The notes: generated by a model not told the origin, from the letters alone. A DNA stretch of 64,000 bases from Vannielia litorea (GCF_900142295.1 NZ_FSRL01000001.1:2790001-2854000); one strand, 5' to 3'. Numbered from the stretch's first letter, positions 1-8,679 are shown. A program made the numbers and translations.

Positions 1-34
1 TGGGTCCGTTTTGGGTGTAGCCGATGGCCTTCAT
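1..34 (-). CDS. Zinc-type alcohol dehydrogenase-like protein, N-terminus only
   Basis: Only the first eleven codons lie in the window, read leftwards from an ATG at 34-32. The peptide MKAIGYTQNGP matches the conserved start of the MDR-superfamily zinc-type alcohol dehydrogenase-like / quinone oxidoreductase group. An AGGAG ribosome binding site lies about 8 nt upstream. The gene runs off the left edge, so function rests on the short N-terminal signature alone. It is divergent from a decayed LysR gene, the usual arrangement for such oxidoreductases and their regulators. Confidence 0.6.
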   Translation of the reverse strand, partial: MKAIGYTQNGP

Positions 35-141
35 GCTCGATGCTCCTGCTTGGCGTGCTGAACAGGACATATCACCATGAAATCTGATAGAAACAGCGCA
101 TTGGTTATTTCAGAATTCCGTTTTTCGACATAATCAGGGAG

Positions 142-309
142 ATGGATACTGATGCCCCTCGCCTCTTCGCCGCCGGCGAGCGGCTGAACACCCCAGCCGC
201 TCGCCGCGACCTTGGCCTTGCCCCTGCCATGGGCTGCAATCGCATTGCGAAACCGGAGCGGGAGCCGGGCATGGTTGCACCCCACCACGCGGACACTCCC
301 GATCAGTCA
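142..309 (+). pseudogene. Decayed LysR-type regulator N-terminus (HTH relic)
   Basis: Translation from the ATG at 142 gives a recognisable LysR DNA-binding N-terminus: the blocks RLF, ERLN, LGLAPA and a following RIAKPE align with RLF, ERLN, LGLAPA and RLAKLE of the intact LysR protein encoded at 36238-37137, with one residue missing. The similarity fades after about 55 codons, inside the wing and linker region, and no effector domain follows before the sulfatase gene. The sequence just upstream of the start also resembles the intact gene's leader (ATAATC before the start). I infer a truncated, dead paralogue that once controlled the divergent oxidoreductase at the left edge. Confidence 0.65.
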
Positions 310-387
310 GGAGGGCGAAGGCGGCAAGCAAGGGTTGACGGGAGGGGAGCCTCCCGGCCCGAACTGGCACGCAGCAGCCGTTGCCGT

Positions 388-1845
388 TTATTGCCAGGCG
401 TCTTCCCCGGGCGGGGATACGATGAGATGGCGGGCGTTGCGGGTGTGCATGGTGCTCTCGATATGGAATTCGAGCAGCTCGTTCAACAGCGCCTGTTTCA
501 CCGGCGCATGTGCGGGATCGGACCAGAGGTTCACACGCTCGCCCGGATCGGCCACCAGATCGAAGAGTTGCCCCTCGTCGGAGCCGCGGAAGTGCACCAG
601 CTTGTGGGTCTCCGAGCGCACCATGGTGAGGTAGCTTGCGCCGGTCATGTTGACGTCGCCCGCCTGCTCGCAGAACACGTGGCTGCGGCCCGCGAAGGCC
701 TCGCCCCGAAGTGCCGGGTTCAGCGAGATGGCCTCGAATGTCGGGTCGGGCACCACGCCCGCCCACTCAAGGATCGTTGGGCCGAGGTCGAAGAGCTGCA
801 CCATCTGCGACAGGCTGCGCCCGCCGTCGAAACGGCCGGGGGCGGAGATGATCATGGGCACACGGGTGACCTGATCGTAGGGCGCCCACTTCTGGCTCAG
901 CCCGTGGTCGCCCAGATTGTCGCCGTGGTCGGAGGTGAAGATGATGATGGTATTCTCCATGTTCCCCCGCGCCTCCAGCGCGTCGAGGATGCGGCCCACC
1001 TGGGTGTCGATCATCTCCATGTTCGCGTAGTAAAAGGACCGCATCCGCTTCAGTTCGGCCTCGGTGGGCTTCAGTTTCCAGGCGACGCTGTCGTGGTCGA
1101 CCTCCACGTCGTGCTCCCGCTTGGCGATCCAGGGGCCCGCCAGCGCGGCCAGCTCCTCGTCGGAGACCTCGGGCAGCGGCACGTCGCGGGCCATGTACTT
1201 TTCGGCCATCTCGGGTGTCGGATCGTAGGGCGGGTGCGGGCCGGGAAAGCCGACAGTCAGAAACAGCGGTTTCTCCACCGGCTTCGTTTCGAGCCACCAA
1301 CAGGTGGTCTCGCCGATGAAGTTGTCGGATTGCAGCGCGGGCGGCAGATCCCAGGTGAAGGCGCCGAGCCGGTCCTTGTAGTCGGGGAACTTGCGGTAGC
1401 TCTCGCGCTGCTGCTTCTTCAGCCCGTGCGAGGCCAGCGCCTTGTCCCACTCGTCGAAGAACCAGCGGCCCTCCATGTAGCGGTCCTTGTTCTCGACCAC
1501 GTAACGCTCGTGAAAGCCCGCCTTCGCGTCATAGGGGATGGTGTGCATCTTGCCGATGTTCACGCAATGGTAGCCGGCGCGCGCCAGCTCGGTCACCCAG
1601 GTCTTGCTCCAGGGCTGGCCGTTGGCGAGCACGCCGTTGGTGTGCGGGTAATAACCGGTGAAAAGCGAGGCGCGGCAGGGCACGCAGGAGGGGGCGGTGA
1701 CATGGCATTGCTCGAAACTCACGCCGTTCCGAACCAGCCGGTCGATGTTGGGCGTGTCCATGTGCGAGGCGCCCAGCGCGGCGATGGTGTCGTAACGCTG
1801 CTGATCGGTGATGATGAAGACGATGTCGGGCTTCGGTTCGGTCAT
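388..1845 (-). CDS. Sulfatase (formylglycine-dependent)
   Basis: A 485-residue alkaline-phosphatase-superfamily sulfatase that would hydrolyse an organic sulfate ester. The modification motif C-x-P-x-R is present as CVPCR at residues 54-58, so Cys54 should be converted to formylglycine; a metal-ligand block follows the N-terminal strand (TDQQR, Asp14) and a second is TSDHGDNLGDHG near residue 290. No signal peptide is visible, suggesting a cytoplasmic enzyme acting after uptake. It is the last gene of the tctC-tctB-tctA-regulator-sulfatase operon, starting 12 nt after the regulator's stop codon. The natural sulfate ester is not deducible from sequence; choline sulfate, aryl sulfate and sugar sulfate are all possible. 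Confidence 0.9.
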   Translation of the reverse strand: MTEPKPDIVFIITDQQRYDTIAALGASHMDTPNIDRLVRNGVSFEQCHVTAPSCVPCRASLFTGYYPHTNGVLANGQPWSKTWVTELARAGYHCVNIGKMHTIPYDAKAGFHERYVVENKDRYMEGRWFFDEWDKALASHGLKKQQRESYRKFPDYKDRLGAFTWDLPPALQSDNFIGETTCWWLETKPVEKPLFLTVGFPGPHPPYDPTPEMAEKYMARDVPLPEVSDEELAALAGPWIAKREHDVEVDHDSVAWKLKPTEAELKRMRSFYYANMEMIDTQVGRILDALEARGNMENTIIIFTSDHGDNLGDHGLSQKWAPYDQVTRVPMIISAPGRFDGGRSLSQMVQLFDLGPTILEWAGVVPDPTFEAISLNPALRGEAFAGRSHVFCEQAGDVNMTGASYLTMVRSETHKLVHFRGSDEGQLFDLVADPGERVNLWSDPAHAPVKQALLNELLEFHIESTMHTRNARHLIVSPPGEDAWQ

Positions 1846-1857
1846 GCGGTGGGGCCT

Positions 1858-2556
1858 TCAGAGCTTGAGGTCGTAGAAACGGTCGGCCAGCACGTCGAGA
1901 TGGCTTTGCATCGCGGTGCGGGCAGCGTCCGGGGCGCCGCGCTCGATGGCGCGCAGGATCAGGCGGTGATCCTCGGCGGAGCGGCGACGGTTGTTCGGGT
2001 GGCGGGTCTGGTCATACCAGAAGGCCCACATCTTGCTTTCGCGCATCCGCCAGAGATGGCCCACGAAGCCGGCCAGCACGTCGTTTCCTGCGGCCTGGGC
2101 GATCAGGTCGTGAAAGCGTGCGTCGGCAGCGTCGAAGGCCGCGACGTTGTCGATGTTGGCGGCCAACGTATCGTTGGTGCGCCGCATCAGCGCGATCTGC
2201 TCGGGCGTGGCCTGGGTGGCGGCCAGCGCGGCAGTTTCTCCCTCGATCAGGCGGCGGGCGGCCAGCACGTCGGAGGGGGGGGCGGTGTCGGGCTCGGCGA
2301 TCTGCACCGGGCCGCGCGAGGCGGCGTCACGGACGAAGACGCCGGAGCCCACCCGGATCTCGATCATCTGCATGATCTCCAGCGCCAACAAGGCCTCGCG
2401 CACCGTGGTGCGGCTCACGTCGAGGGTTTGCGCCAGCTCACGCTCGGGCGGCAGGCGCTCGCCGGCGGCATAGGTGCCGCTCTGGATCTCGGCGGCGAGG
2501 TGGCGGGCGATCTCGAGATACCGGCGGCTTCCGGTGGGCAGGTTCAGGAAGTTCAT
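1858..2556 (-). CDS. GntR-family (FCD/FadR subfamily) transcriptional regulator
   Basis: 232 residues. An N-terminal winged helix-turn-helix (GERLPPERELAQTLDVSRTTVREAL split over residues 33-57) is followed by an all-helical FCD ligand-binding domain with candidate metal-binding acid and histidines (DARFHD, EDHRL, QSHLD). Members usually repress catabolic operons and release DNA when they bind a small carboxylate. Its ATG overlaps the tctA stop by 4 bp (2553-2556), so it is translated with the transporter it probably controls. A TTGG/CCAA palindrome in front of tctC at 5595-5611 is a plausible operator. Confidence 0.9.
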   Translation of the reverse strand: MNFLNLPTGSRRYLEIARHLAAEIQSGTYAAGERLPPERELAQTLDVSRTTVREALLALEIMQMIEIRVGSGVFVRDAASRGPVQIAEPDTAPPSDVLAARRLIEGETAALAATQATPEQIALMRRTNDTLAANIDNVAAFDAADARFHDLIAQAAGNDVLAGFVGHLWRMRESKMWAFWYDQTRHPNNRRRSAEDHRLILRAIERGAPDAARTAMQSHLDVLADRFYDLKL

Positions 2557-4043
2557 GAGGCATCCTCCGTGTGACGGGCCCTCGCGCGGGCGCCCAGGCG
2601 GGCGGCGATGGCGGGCCAGGCCACGGTTGCCACGGCAAGGGCGAGGAACACCAGTGCGTAGGGCCGGCCGAAGATTTCAAGCAGGTTGCCGTCGGACATC
2701 ATCAGCGAGGCGCGGAGTTGCTCCTCGGCGATGGGCGACAGGACGAAGCCGATGACGAAGGGGCCGAGCGGCACGCGGCAATACTCGAGGCCGAGACCGA
2801 TCAGCCCGAAGGCGATCATCACCCAGACATCGGTGAAGGACGAATTCACCGCGTAGGAGCCGGTGACGCAGAAGACGAGGATCACCGCCATCAGCCCCGA
2901 GCGCGGCAGTTGCGCAATGCGGGCGATGTAGCGCACAGCGCCCCACATCAGCATCAGCATCAGTACGTTGGCCACGAGGTAGGCAGCAATGATGCCGTAG
3001 GCGATCTCGGGCGCGGACTGGAACAGAAGCGGGCCGGGCTGGAGGTTGTGGATGGTCAGCGCGCCGATCAGGATCGCCTCCGTTACCGAGCCCGGGATGC
3101 CCATGGTGATGAGCGGAATGAGCGCGCCGCCGATGGAGGCGTTGTTGGCGCTCTCGGCGGCCACCACGCCGGCCTCGTGGCCGGTGCCGAACTTCTCGGG
3201 CTCGCTGGAAAGCTGCTTTTCGGTGGAGTAGCTGACCAGTGCCGCGATGTTCGCGCCGATGCCGGGCAGCAGGCCGATCCATGTGCCGATGACGGAGCCG
3301 CGGAGCAGCTTGGCCCAAAGGCCGAAGTCGCGCCGGTAGATTGGAAGCTTGCGCTTGGGCATGTCCATCTTGCCGCCCGTCTGGGGGGTGGCCGCGTCAC
3401 GCAGGATCTGGCTGATGGCGAAGGCGCCGATGAGCACCGGCAGGAGGCCGAAGCCCGCCAGCAGCGCGTCGGAGCCGAAGGTGAGGCGGGCCTGGCCGAT
3501 GGAGCTGTCGATCCCCGGCAGGGCGAAAGCCATGCCGAGCGCGGCGGCCATGAGGCCCTTGACCATGGAACCCTGACTCAGCACCGCGAGCATCACCAGC
3601 GCCATCAGGACAAGGGTGAAGTATTCCCACGGGCCGAACTGCAGGGCAAAGCGAGCGAGCGCGGGCGACATGCCGGCAAGGAAGCCCCAGGAGATGATGC
3701 CGCCCACGACCGAGGCCATGATGCCCAGCGCGAGGGCGCGCTCGGCGAGACCCTGCTGGGCCATCGGGTAGCCGTCGAACGTGGTGACGATGGAGGCGGG
3801 CGTGCCCGGCATGCGGAGCAGGATGGCGGTGATCAGGCCGCCCGAAATGCCGCCGACGTATTCGCCGATGAGCAGGGTCACGGCGGCGACCGGCTCCATG
3901 TGGAAGGTCAGCGGCAGGGTGAGGGCGATGAGCATCGAGGCGGTGAGCCCCGGGATCGCGCCGACAACGATGCCGAGCGCGGTGCCGATCAGAAGGAACA
4001 GCAGGTTCTGCCATTCGAAGAGGGCGAGGAAGGCGTCGAGCAT
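2553..4043 (-). CDS. tctA: Tripartite tricarboxylate transporter large membrane subunit TctA
   Basis: 496 residues with about twelve hydrophobic segments and the family signatures GAIPGLTASM near residue 28 and LPGIGANIAALVSY near 260, which line the substrate path in TTT transporters. TctA forms the ion-coupled channel in the inner membrane with TctB and receives substrate from periplasmic TctC. It lies 3 nt after tctB and overlaps the FCD regulator. With a sulfatase downstream, the substrate is inferred to be a sulfated organic anion or its product rather than citrate. Confidence 0.92.
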   Translation of the reverse strand: MLDAFLALFEWQNLLFLLIGTALGIVVGAIPGLTASMLIALTLPLTFHMEPVAAVTLLIGEYVGGISGGLITAILLRMPGTPASIVTTFDGYPMAQQGLAERALALGIMASVVGGIISWGFLAGMSPALARFALQFGPWEYFTLVLMALVMLAVLSQGSMVKGLMAAALGMAFALPGIDSSIGQARLTFGSDALLAGFGLLPVLIGAFAISQILRDAATPQTGGKMDMPKRKLPIYRRDFGLWAKLLRGSVIGTWIGLLPGIGANIAALVSYSTEKQLSSEPEKFGTGHEAGVVAAESANNASIGGALIPLITMGIPGSVTEAILIGALTIHNLQPGPLLFQSAPEIAYGIIAAYLVANVLMLMLMWGAVRYIARIAQLPRSGLMAVILVFCVTGSYAVNSSFTDVWVMIAFGLIGLGLEYCRVPLGPFVIGFVLSPIAEEQLRASLMMSDGNLLEIFGRPYALVFLALAVATVAWPAIAARLGARARARHTEDAS

Positions 4044-4046
4044 CTG

Positions 4047-4520
4047 TCAGCCGATCGAGATGTAGAGGAAGCGTTCGAGCACGGTGGAGATCGCGAAGGA
4101 CAGCACCAGCCCCAGGGCTGCGAAGACCGCGAGGTTCACCCAGCTGCGCGCGCCGATGGCGAGGCCGGTCGCGGTGACGAAGAGGGTGGTGGCGGGCACG
4201 AAGGGCACCCGGCCGAAATCCAGCGCGGCGACGTAGAGCACGAGCGCCACGAAGACGAGCGCGCCGCGGCGTGGGTCAACCTGCGAGGCGGTCTCGTCGC
4301 GCAGGGTGCCGGCGCGCATGCGCAGGAGCGCGCGGATCACCAGGATCACGGCGAAGAGGATGAGCAGGGCGCCGAGGATGCGGGGCAGCGCGGCGGAACC
4401 CAGCGGCTCGAAGCGCGGCGCAGGCAGTTCGGCCGCACCGATGAACAGCAGCACCGATCCACCAGCGACCAGCGCGGCGAGGATGATGTCGGGGATGTTC
4501 TGACGTGTCACGTCGCGCAT
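4047..4520 (-). CDS. tctB: Tripartite tricarboxylate transporter small membrane subunit TctB
   Basis: 157 residues, four predicted membrane segments (about 10-30, 40-62, 82-106 and 120-150), the size and topology of TctB. The start ATG at 4520 has GGAGGAG upstream with a rather long spacing of about 11 nt. TctB is the poorly conserved partner that assembles with TctA. Position between tctC and tctA in one transcription unit supports the assignment more than sequence motifs do. Confidence 0.85.
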   Translation of the reverse strand: MRDVTRQNIPDIILAALVAGGSVLLFIGAAELPAPRFEPLGSAALPRILGALLILFAVILVIRALLRMRAGTLRDETASQVDPRRGALVFVALVLYVAALDFGRVPFVPATTLFVTATGLAIGARSWVNLAVFAALGLVLSFAISTVLERFLYISIG

Positions 4521-4582
4521 GGCGCGTGGTCTCCTCCGAGGGTGGCATCGGCGGGCCGATCGGTCGGCCCGCCGGTGATGGT

Positions 4583-5554
4583 TCAGTTGATGGTCGCGGC
4601 CACGGCCTGGAGGGCCTCGAGCTGCTTCCTGGCATCTGCCATCGCCTCGGCACCAGGGGTCCAGTAGGCCTCGAGCGTGTTGTTCGTGAAGTACTCCACG
4701 ATCTCGGGGTCGGCGATGGCCTCGGCCAGGGCGGCCTCGAGGATGGCCACGTTTTCATCCGAGGTGGAGGCAGGCGCGAGCCACCAGTTGGGGTTGGCCC
4801 AGCTCACGTCGTAGCCCAGCTCGGTGGCGGTGGGCACATCCGGCAGGTCGGGCAGGCGCTCGCGCCCGAAGTAGACCAACGGCTTGAGCCCCTCGCCCTG
4901 GGCGAGATACTCGGAGGCCGCGAAGAGCGCGATATCGGCATTGTTGCCCAGCAGCAGGCGCAGCCGGTCGGCGGCCGAGTTGGCAGTGACGTAGCGCGTT
5001 TCGAAGCCGGCCTCGTTGGCCAGCATGGCGCCGACGAAATGCGGGATGGTGCCGATGCCCACCGCCTCGACCAAACCGCGCGGGTTTTCCTTCAGGTAGG
5101 CGACAAGATCGTCGAACGTTTCGAACTCGCTATCCTCGCGCACGACCCAGACAGGGCTGCCGCCGCCAGTGTAGCCGATGGATTTGAAGTCATCGAGGTT
5201 GAAGTCGCCAAGGTTCATCGCCATGGCGATGAGCGCCTGGTGGTGCCAGTGGATGATGGTGTGGCCATTGTCGTCGCCACGCTGCATGCGGTTCACCGCG
5301 TTGGCCCCTGCCCCGCCATCGGCGTTGACCACCGCCAACGGCTGGTTGAGCAGCCCCTTTTCCTTGATCTTCTCGCCGATCATGCGGGCGACAACATCGG
5401 TCCGTCCACCCGGCTTGAAAGGCACGATCACCTCGATCGGCTTGGCCGGGAAATCCTGAGCGCCTGCCGATTTGGCCCCGATTGGTCCAACCGGCGAGAC
5501 CAGCGCTGCGGCGCCAAGCGCCAGTGTGGCCATAATTTTAGTGTGAATACGCAA
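4583..5554 (-). CDS. tctC: Tripartite tricarboxylate transporter substrate-binding protein TctC
   Basis: Periplasmic solute receptor of the TTT system (Bug family), first gene of the sulfatase operon. I place the start at a TTG (5554-5552): GGGAGGAG stands 4-5 nt before it, and the product then begins with a basic N-region and a hydrophobic stretch (ATLALGAAAL) ending at AGA before QDFPAKPIE, a proper Sec signal. Mature protein shows the family opening IEVIVPFKPGGRTD and the glycine-rich VNADGGAGANAVN. This start gives 323 residues; the upstream in-frame extension lacks these features and would cover the divergent promoter. Confidence 0.88.
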   Translation of the reverse strand: MRIHTKIMATLALGAAALVSPVGPIGAKSAGAQDFPAKPIEVIVPFKPGGRTDVVARMIGEKIKEKGLLNQPLAVVNADGGAGANAVNRMQRGDDNGHTIIHWHHQALIAMAMNLGDFNLDDFKSIGYTGGGSPVWVVREDSEFETFDDLVAYLKENPRGLVEAVGIGTIPHFVGAMLANEAGFETRYVTANSAADRLRLLLGNNADIALFAASEYLAQGEGLKPLVYFGRERLPDLPDVPTATELGYDVSWANPNWWLAPASTSDENVAILEAALAEAIADPEIVEYFTNNTLEAYWTPGAEAMADARKQLEALQAVAATIN

Positions 5555-5594
5555 GTTTTCTCCTCCCAGATTGTGTTTGCGTCGTTCTCTACTG

Positions 5595-5611
5595 TATTGG
5601 ACCAACCAATA
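5595..5611. promoter_or_regulatory. Candidate FCD-regulator operator in the tctC / sulfatase-relic divergent promoter
   Basis: The sequence TATTGGACCAACCAATA is an inverted repeat (TATTGG-N5-CCAATA) and contains the overlapping TTGG-A-CCAA core typical of operators used by FadR-subfamily GntR regulators. It sits about 40 bp before the tctC start and 17 bp before the TTG start of the divergent sulfatase relic, so one bound regulator could control both directions. Assignment to the FCD regulator at 1858-2556 is inference from proximity. Confidence 0.55.
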
Positions 5612-5627
5612 TGACAGGAGGAACAAA

Positions 5628-5846
5628 TTGTCTAGACCAGTTTCGAGAGAGGATGATTGTCCGAACATTCTGCTGGGGATGACCGACCAGCACGCGGCCC
5701 GGGCGCCGGGCGTGGCGGGGGACCGGGTTGCACAGACCCCGGCGCCCGATGATGTGCCACAGGACGCGGTGATGCGGAGCCGGGTGCCCTATGACGGGCT
5801 GGTGCGCATGATGGGGCGGGTGATGAGCAAGGGGGCTTGGCGGTAA
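5628..5846 (+). pseudogene. Sulfatase N-terminal relic with intact ribosome binding site
   Basis: A 72-codon reading frame opens with TTG at 5628 behind a perfect AGGAGG (5616-5621, 6-nt spacing). Residues 12-28 (PNILLGMTDQHAARAPG) and the following VAQTP copy the first beta-strand and metal-binding block of sulfatases, but the C-x-P-x-R modification site, the catalytic domain and several hundred residues are missing; the frame ends after an unrelated-looking RVMSKGAWR tail. I read it as a second sulfatase reduced by internal deletion, divergent from tctC. A short expressed peptide cannot be excluded because the start signals survive. Confidence 0.55.
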
Positions 5847-5849
5847 GGT

Positions 5850-6593
5850 CTATTTGCCGCCAGACACGTCGATCGGAAGGCCGGTCATGAACGATGCCTC
5901 GGGGCCGGCGAGCCAGACGATCACTGCGGCAATTTCCGACGGATCCGCGGCGCGGCCCAGGGGTATGGTCGAGCGTGCATTCGTCATGGCCTGGTCGAAG
6001 CCGAAGCTGGCTGCAAGCATGTCCGTCTTCGAGATGCCCGGCCGCACGGGTACGACGCGCACGCCCTCTGGACCGAGCTCCTGCGCCAAGGCGAGCGACA
6101 GGCTGTCGACCCCGCCCTTGCTCGCGGCATAGGCGGAATGCTGCGGAAAGCCGCCGGTGCGGGCAGCCGAGGAGCTTACATTGACGATGACGCCGCCCTT
6201 GCCCCCCCGGCTCTTCGCCATGTGCCGCGCGGCCTCTCTGCAACTCGACATGATTGCCAGAAGATTGACCTCAAGCATGGACCGAGCGGCGGCAATGTCC
6301 ATTTCGAGGATCGGTGTCCTGCCGATGATCCCGGCGTTGTTCACCACGACATCTATATGGCCGAGAAAGCCGATGGCCTCCTGGTAGAGACGAATGACAT
6401 CGGCCTCCACGGACATATCGGCCTGAACTGCGCAGGCCTGACGACCAGCCGCGATGATGTCGCTTGTCACACCATCGGCCGCCTCCCTGCCCGACGCATA
6501 GTTGACGACGACATCGTGGCCCTTTTCAGCGGCGAGCCGGCATATGGCCGCGCCGATCCCGCGGCTTCCGCCTGTTACAAGGAAGTTTGCCAT
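5850..6593 (-). CDS. SDR-family NAD(P)-dependent oxidoreductase
   Basis: 247 residues from the ATG at 6593 (a TTG two codons earlier is less likely). Classical short-chain dehydrogenase features: cofactor motif TGGSRGIG near residue 8, NNAG near 85, catalytic Ser in VSSSAA near 140, Tyr-x-x-x-Lys as YAASK near 157, and the PG stretch after strand 6. It is the last gene of the operon that starts with the ABC permease at 12431. A dehydrogenase on a polyol or hydroxy-sugar intermediate is likely from the neighbouring transketolase, but the substrate cannot be named. Confidence 0.88.
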   Translation of the reverse strand: MANFLVTGGSRGIGAAICRLAAEKGHDVVVNYASGREAADGVTSDIIAAGRQACAVQADMSVEADVIRLYQEAIGFLGHIDVVVNNAGIIGRTPILEMDIAAARSMLEVNLLAIMSSCREAARHMAKSRGGKGGVIVNVSSSAARTGGFPQHSAYAASKGGVDSLSLALAQELGPEGVRVVPVRPGISKTDMLAASFGFDQAMTNARSTIPLGRAADPSEIAAVIVWLAGPEASFMTGLPIDVSGGK

Positions 6594-6595
6594 GA

Positions 6596-6844
6596 TCAAG
6601 GTTCCCGGGGGTTGGTCACCGGGCCGGTCCCACGCGTACCCGGGTTATCGGTCGATGACGGCGCGCTGTCCTTGCCGCCGTGGTTCAGCTTGGCCAAGGT
6701 CGCGGGGCCTGTTCCGCGCATGTAGTGGCACTCCGGCCGGTAGGTCGCCACCGTCGCGCCGGGTGCGGCGCCAAAGGGCAGCCTTCTGGCCAGGCGCACC
6801 GGAAGGTGCCGCCCCGCCAGAAGGATATCGCGCGCTCTTGGCAC
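6596..6844 (-). CDS. Doubtful 82-residue reading frame between transketolase and SDR
   Basis: This frame starts with GTG 24 nt after the transketolase N-subunit gene and stops just before the SDR start, filling the only sizeable gap in the operon. A weak CAGG precedes the GTG. The product is rich in Arg, Pro and Gly with a Tyr/Cys/His cluster (TYRPECHY) and no recognisable domain or membrane segment. It could be a small unknown protein, a decayed gene, or simply untranslated spacer; I do not recognise it. Confidence 0.2.
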   Translation of the reverse strand: MPRARDILLAGRHLPVRLARRLPFGAAPGATVATYRPECHYMRGTGPATLAKLNHGGKDSAPSSTDNPGTRGTGPVTNPREP

Positions 6845-6868
6845 TGGATCACCTGCTCTTTCCGTCGA

Positions 6869-7717
6869 TCAGTTTGCCATTTCCACTTCGGACGAGGCGG
6901 CCAGCTTGGCGTCGAGCTCGTCGAGCCCGCGCTGCCAATCCTCAGGATCCGCGTGGAGATAGTGTGCCATCGGGAACTTGCCCTGAAGGTAGTCGCACCC
7001 CGAGAACAGCTTGGTATCGCAGACGATCGCGGTCGGCTTGTCATCGACGCTGCGCGCGAAGTCGAAGGCCGAGAGGATCTCGGGGATGCTGTTGCCGTTG
7101 ATCCGGCGTGTCGCGAAGCCAAAGGCCGCGAACTTCTCGGGCACCGGCTCGACACTGAGGATGGAGTGGGTTGCGCCACCGGCCTGGAGGTCGTTGTTGT
7201 CGATCAGCCAGACCAGGTTGCCGAGCTTGTGATGCCCGGCAAACATGGCGGCCTCCCAGACATTGCCCTCCTGCAGCTCGCCGTCGGACAGCAGGCAATA
7301 GACCCGCTTCCCTGAGCCGCGCAGCCGCTCGCCGTAGGCGATGCCGGCCGATTGCGACGGCCCCTGGCCGAGGGAGCCCATGGTGATCTCGAAGCCGCGC
7401 TGCCCTTCGCAGGGGCTCATGTCGACCTTGGTGCCATCGGCGTTGTAGCTCCGCAGATCCTCGATCGAATAGAGCCCGAGTTCGGCGAAAGCGGAGTAGT
7501 CCATGATCGCGTCGTGCCCGTTGGAATTGACGAACCGGTCGAAGAACCCGCCGTTGCCGTCGGGTTTCATCTCGTGGAAGTACAGGCAGGCCCCGACGTC
7601 GGCGAGCGCCACGCCCTGGCCGGCGTAGCCGCCCCGCTGCATGCAGATATCGACGGTGTTGCGGCGCATCCTGAGCGCCAGGTGTTCCAGTTCGGCGATG
7701 GATCTCTTGGTGGTCAT
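6869..7717 (-). CDS. Transketolase, N-terminal (TPP-binding) subunit
   Basis: 282 residues from the ATG at 7717, chosen because AGGAG lies 7 nt upstream; a GTG at 7732 overlapping the previous stop is the alternative. The protein is the pyrimidine-independent half of a two-gene transketolase: GSLGQGPSQSAGIA and the TPP/Mg motif SDGELQEGNVWEA with IDNNDLQ about 28 residues on. The usual first Gly of GDG is Ser here. It must pair with the C-subunit encoded immediately upstream. Split transketolases are common in catabolic clusters that cleave an unusual ketose phosphate, so a role outside the pentose phosphate pathway is inferred. Confidence 0.88.
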   Translation of the reverse strand: MTTKRSIAELEHLALRMRRNTVDICMQRGGYAGQGVALADVGACLYFHEMKPDGNGGFFDRFVNSNGHDAIMDYSAFAELGLYSIEDLRSYNADGTKVDMSPCEGQRGFEITMGSLGQGPSQSAGIAYGERLRGSGKRVYCLLSDGELQEGNVWEAAMFAGHHKLGNLVWLIDNNDLQAGGATHSILSVEPVPEKFAAFGFATRRINGNSIPEILSAFDFARSVDDKPTAIVCDTKLFSGCDYLQGKFPMAHYLHADPEDWQRGLDELDAKLAASSEVEMAN

Positions 7718-7728
7718 CTTGTCACTCC

Positions 7729-8679
7729 TCACGCTGCGTCGCGGAACGTTTTCATCAGGGTTTCGGAATCAAGGCCGAGCTGCTCGCGGATGTAGCCGAG
7801 GCTTCCGCCGGGTGCCCAGTGATCGGGGACGCCGAGCCGCTTGAGGCGGGGGCCGCCGCCATTGTCTGCCATGACCTCGGCCACGAGCCCGCCAAGGCCG
7901 CCCACGATGTTGTGGTTCTCCACCGTGAACACGTTCTTGCGGCCCTCGCAGAACGCCCAGATCTCCTCGTGACGGGCGGGTTTGAGCGTAGGCACATGCA
8001 GCACGCCATGCTCCACACCTGCCTCATCCAGAAGGCGGGAGGCCTCCAATACCCATTCGGTCGCAGATCCCGTCGAGATGATCCCGACGCCGCCGCCGTC
8101 CTTCAGCTCATGGGTCTTGCCGATCTCGAACCTGTAGGTCTCGGGATCGAAGAGCTTTGCCACACGACCCCGCAGACCACGCATGTAGACAAGCCCGCCG
8201 CGCTCCACCGCCGCGTTCATCGCCTGGGCGAACTCGGTCGAATCCGCCGGGTCGATGACCGTGGCGTGGGGGATGGCGCGGGTCATGGCCAGGTCTTCGG
8301 TCGACTGGTGATGGATCCGGGCCGGGCTGGTGATGCCCGGCGTGAAACCGACCACGACGCAGGTGCGCGGACCGGTGCCCATGCAGATGACCATCTGGTC
8401 GAACGCCCGCCGCGAGGCGTAGCAGGCGAAGGTTGTGGCAACCGGCACATAGCCGGCCTTGGAGATCCCGGCTCCGACCGAGAGCAGGTTCTGCTCCGCC
8501 ATGCCCACATCGAGGAACTGGTCGGGAAACCGCTTGGGCACGGCGAAGAGGTCGACATAGGGTTGCAGATCGGCTGTCATGAACATGACATCGGAGTTGC
8601 GCTCGCAGATCCCTTCCGAGATCGCATCGAACGGAGCAGTTTCGGTCGTGGCCGTCGCAAGGAGGGTCATCGCATGCAC
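7729..8679 (-). CDS. Transketolase, C-terminal (pyrimidine-binding) subunit
   Basis: 316 residues with the Pyr domain glutamate block (FLDVGMAEQNLLSVGAG, catalytic Glu near residue 62) followed by the transketolase C-terminal domain (about 190-316, FTVENHNIVGGLG). The gene precedes the N-subunit gene in the operon, the reverse of the domain order in a single-chain transketolase. Spacing to the next gene is 11 nt. Together the two genes encode a complete TPP-dependent ketol transferase; donor and acceptor are unknown. Confidence 0.88.
   Translation of the reverse strand: MHAMTLLATATTETAPFDAISEGICERNSDVMFMTADLQPYVDLFAVPKRFPDQFLDVGMAEQNLLSVGAGISKAGYVPVATTFACYASRRAFDQMVICMGTGPRTCVVVGFTPGITSPARIHHQSTEDLAMTRAIPHATVIDPADSTEFAQAMNAAVERGGLVYMRGLRGRVAKLFDPETYRFEIGKTHELKDGGGVGIISTGSATEWVLEASRLLDEAGVEHGVLHVPTLKPARHEEIWAFCEGRKNVFTVENHNIVGGLGGLVAEVMADNGGGPRLKRLGVPDHWAPGGSLGYIREQLGLDSETLMKTFRDAA

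Noticed and set aside
142..2574. Very long plus-strand open frame covering the sulfatase and regulator genes
   Set aside because: Antisense shadow caused by high GC; no domain, rich in Gly/His/Val repeats, and the minus-strand frames carry clear motifs. Only its first 55 codons have meaning, as a LysR relic.
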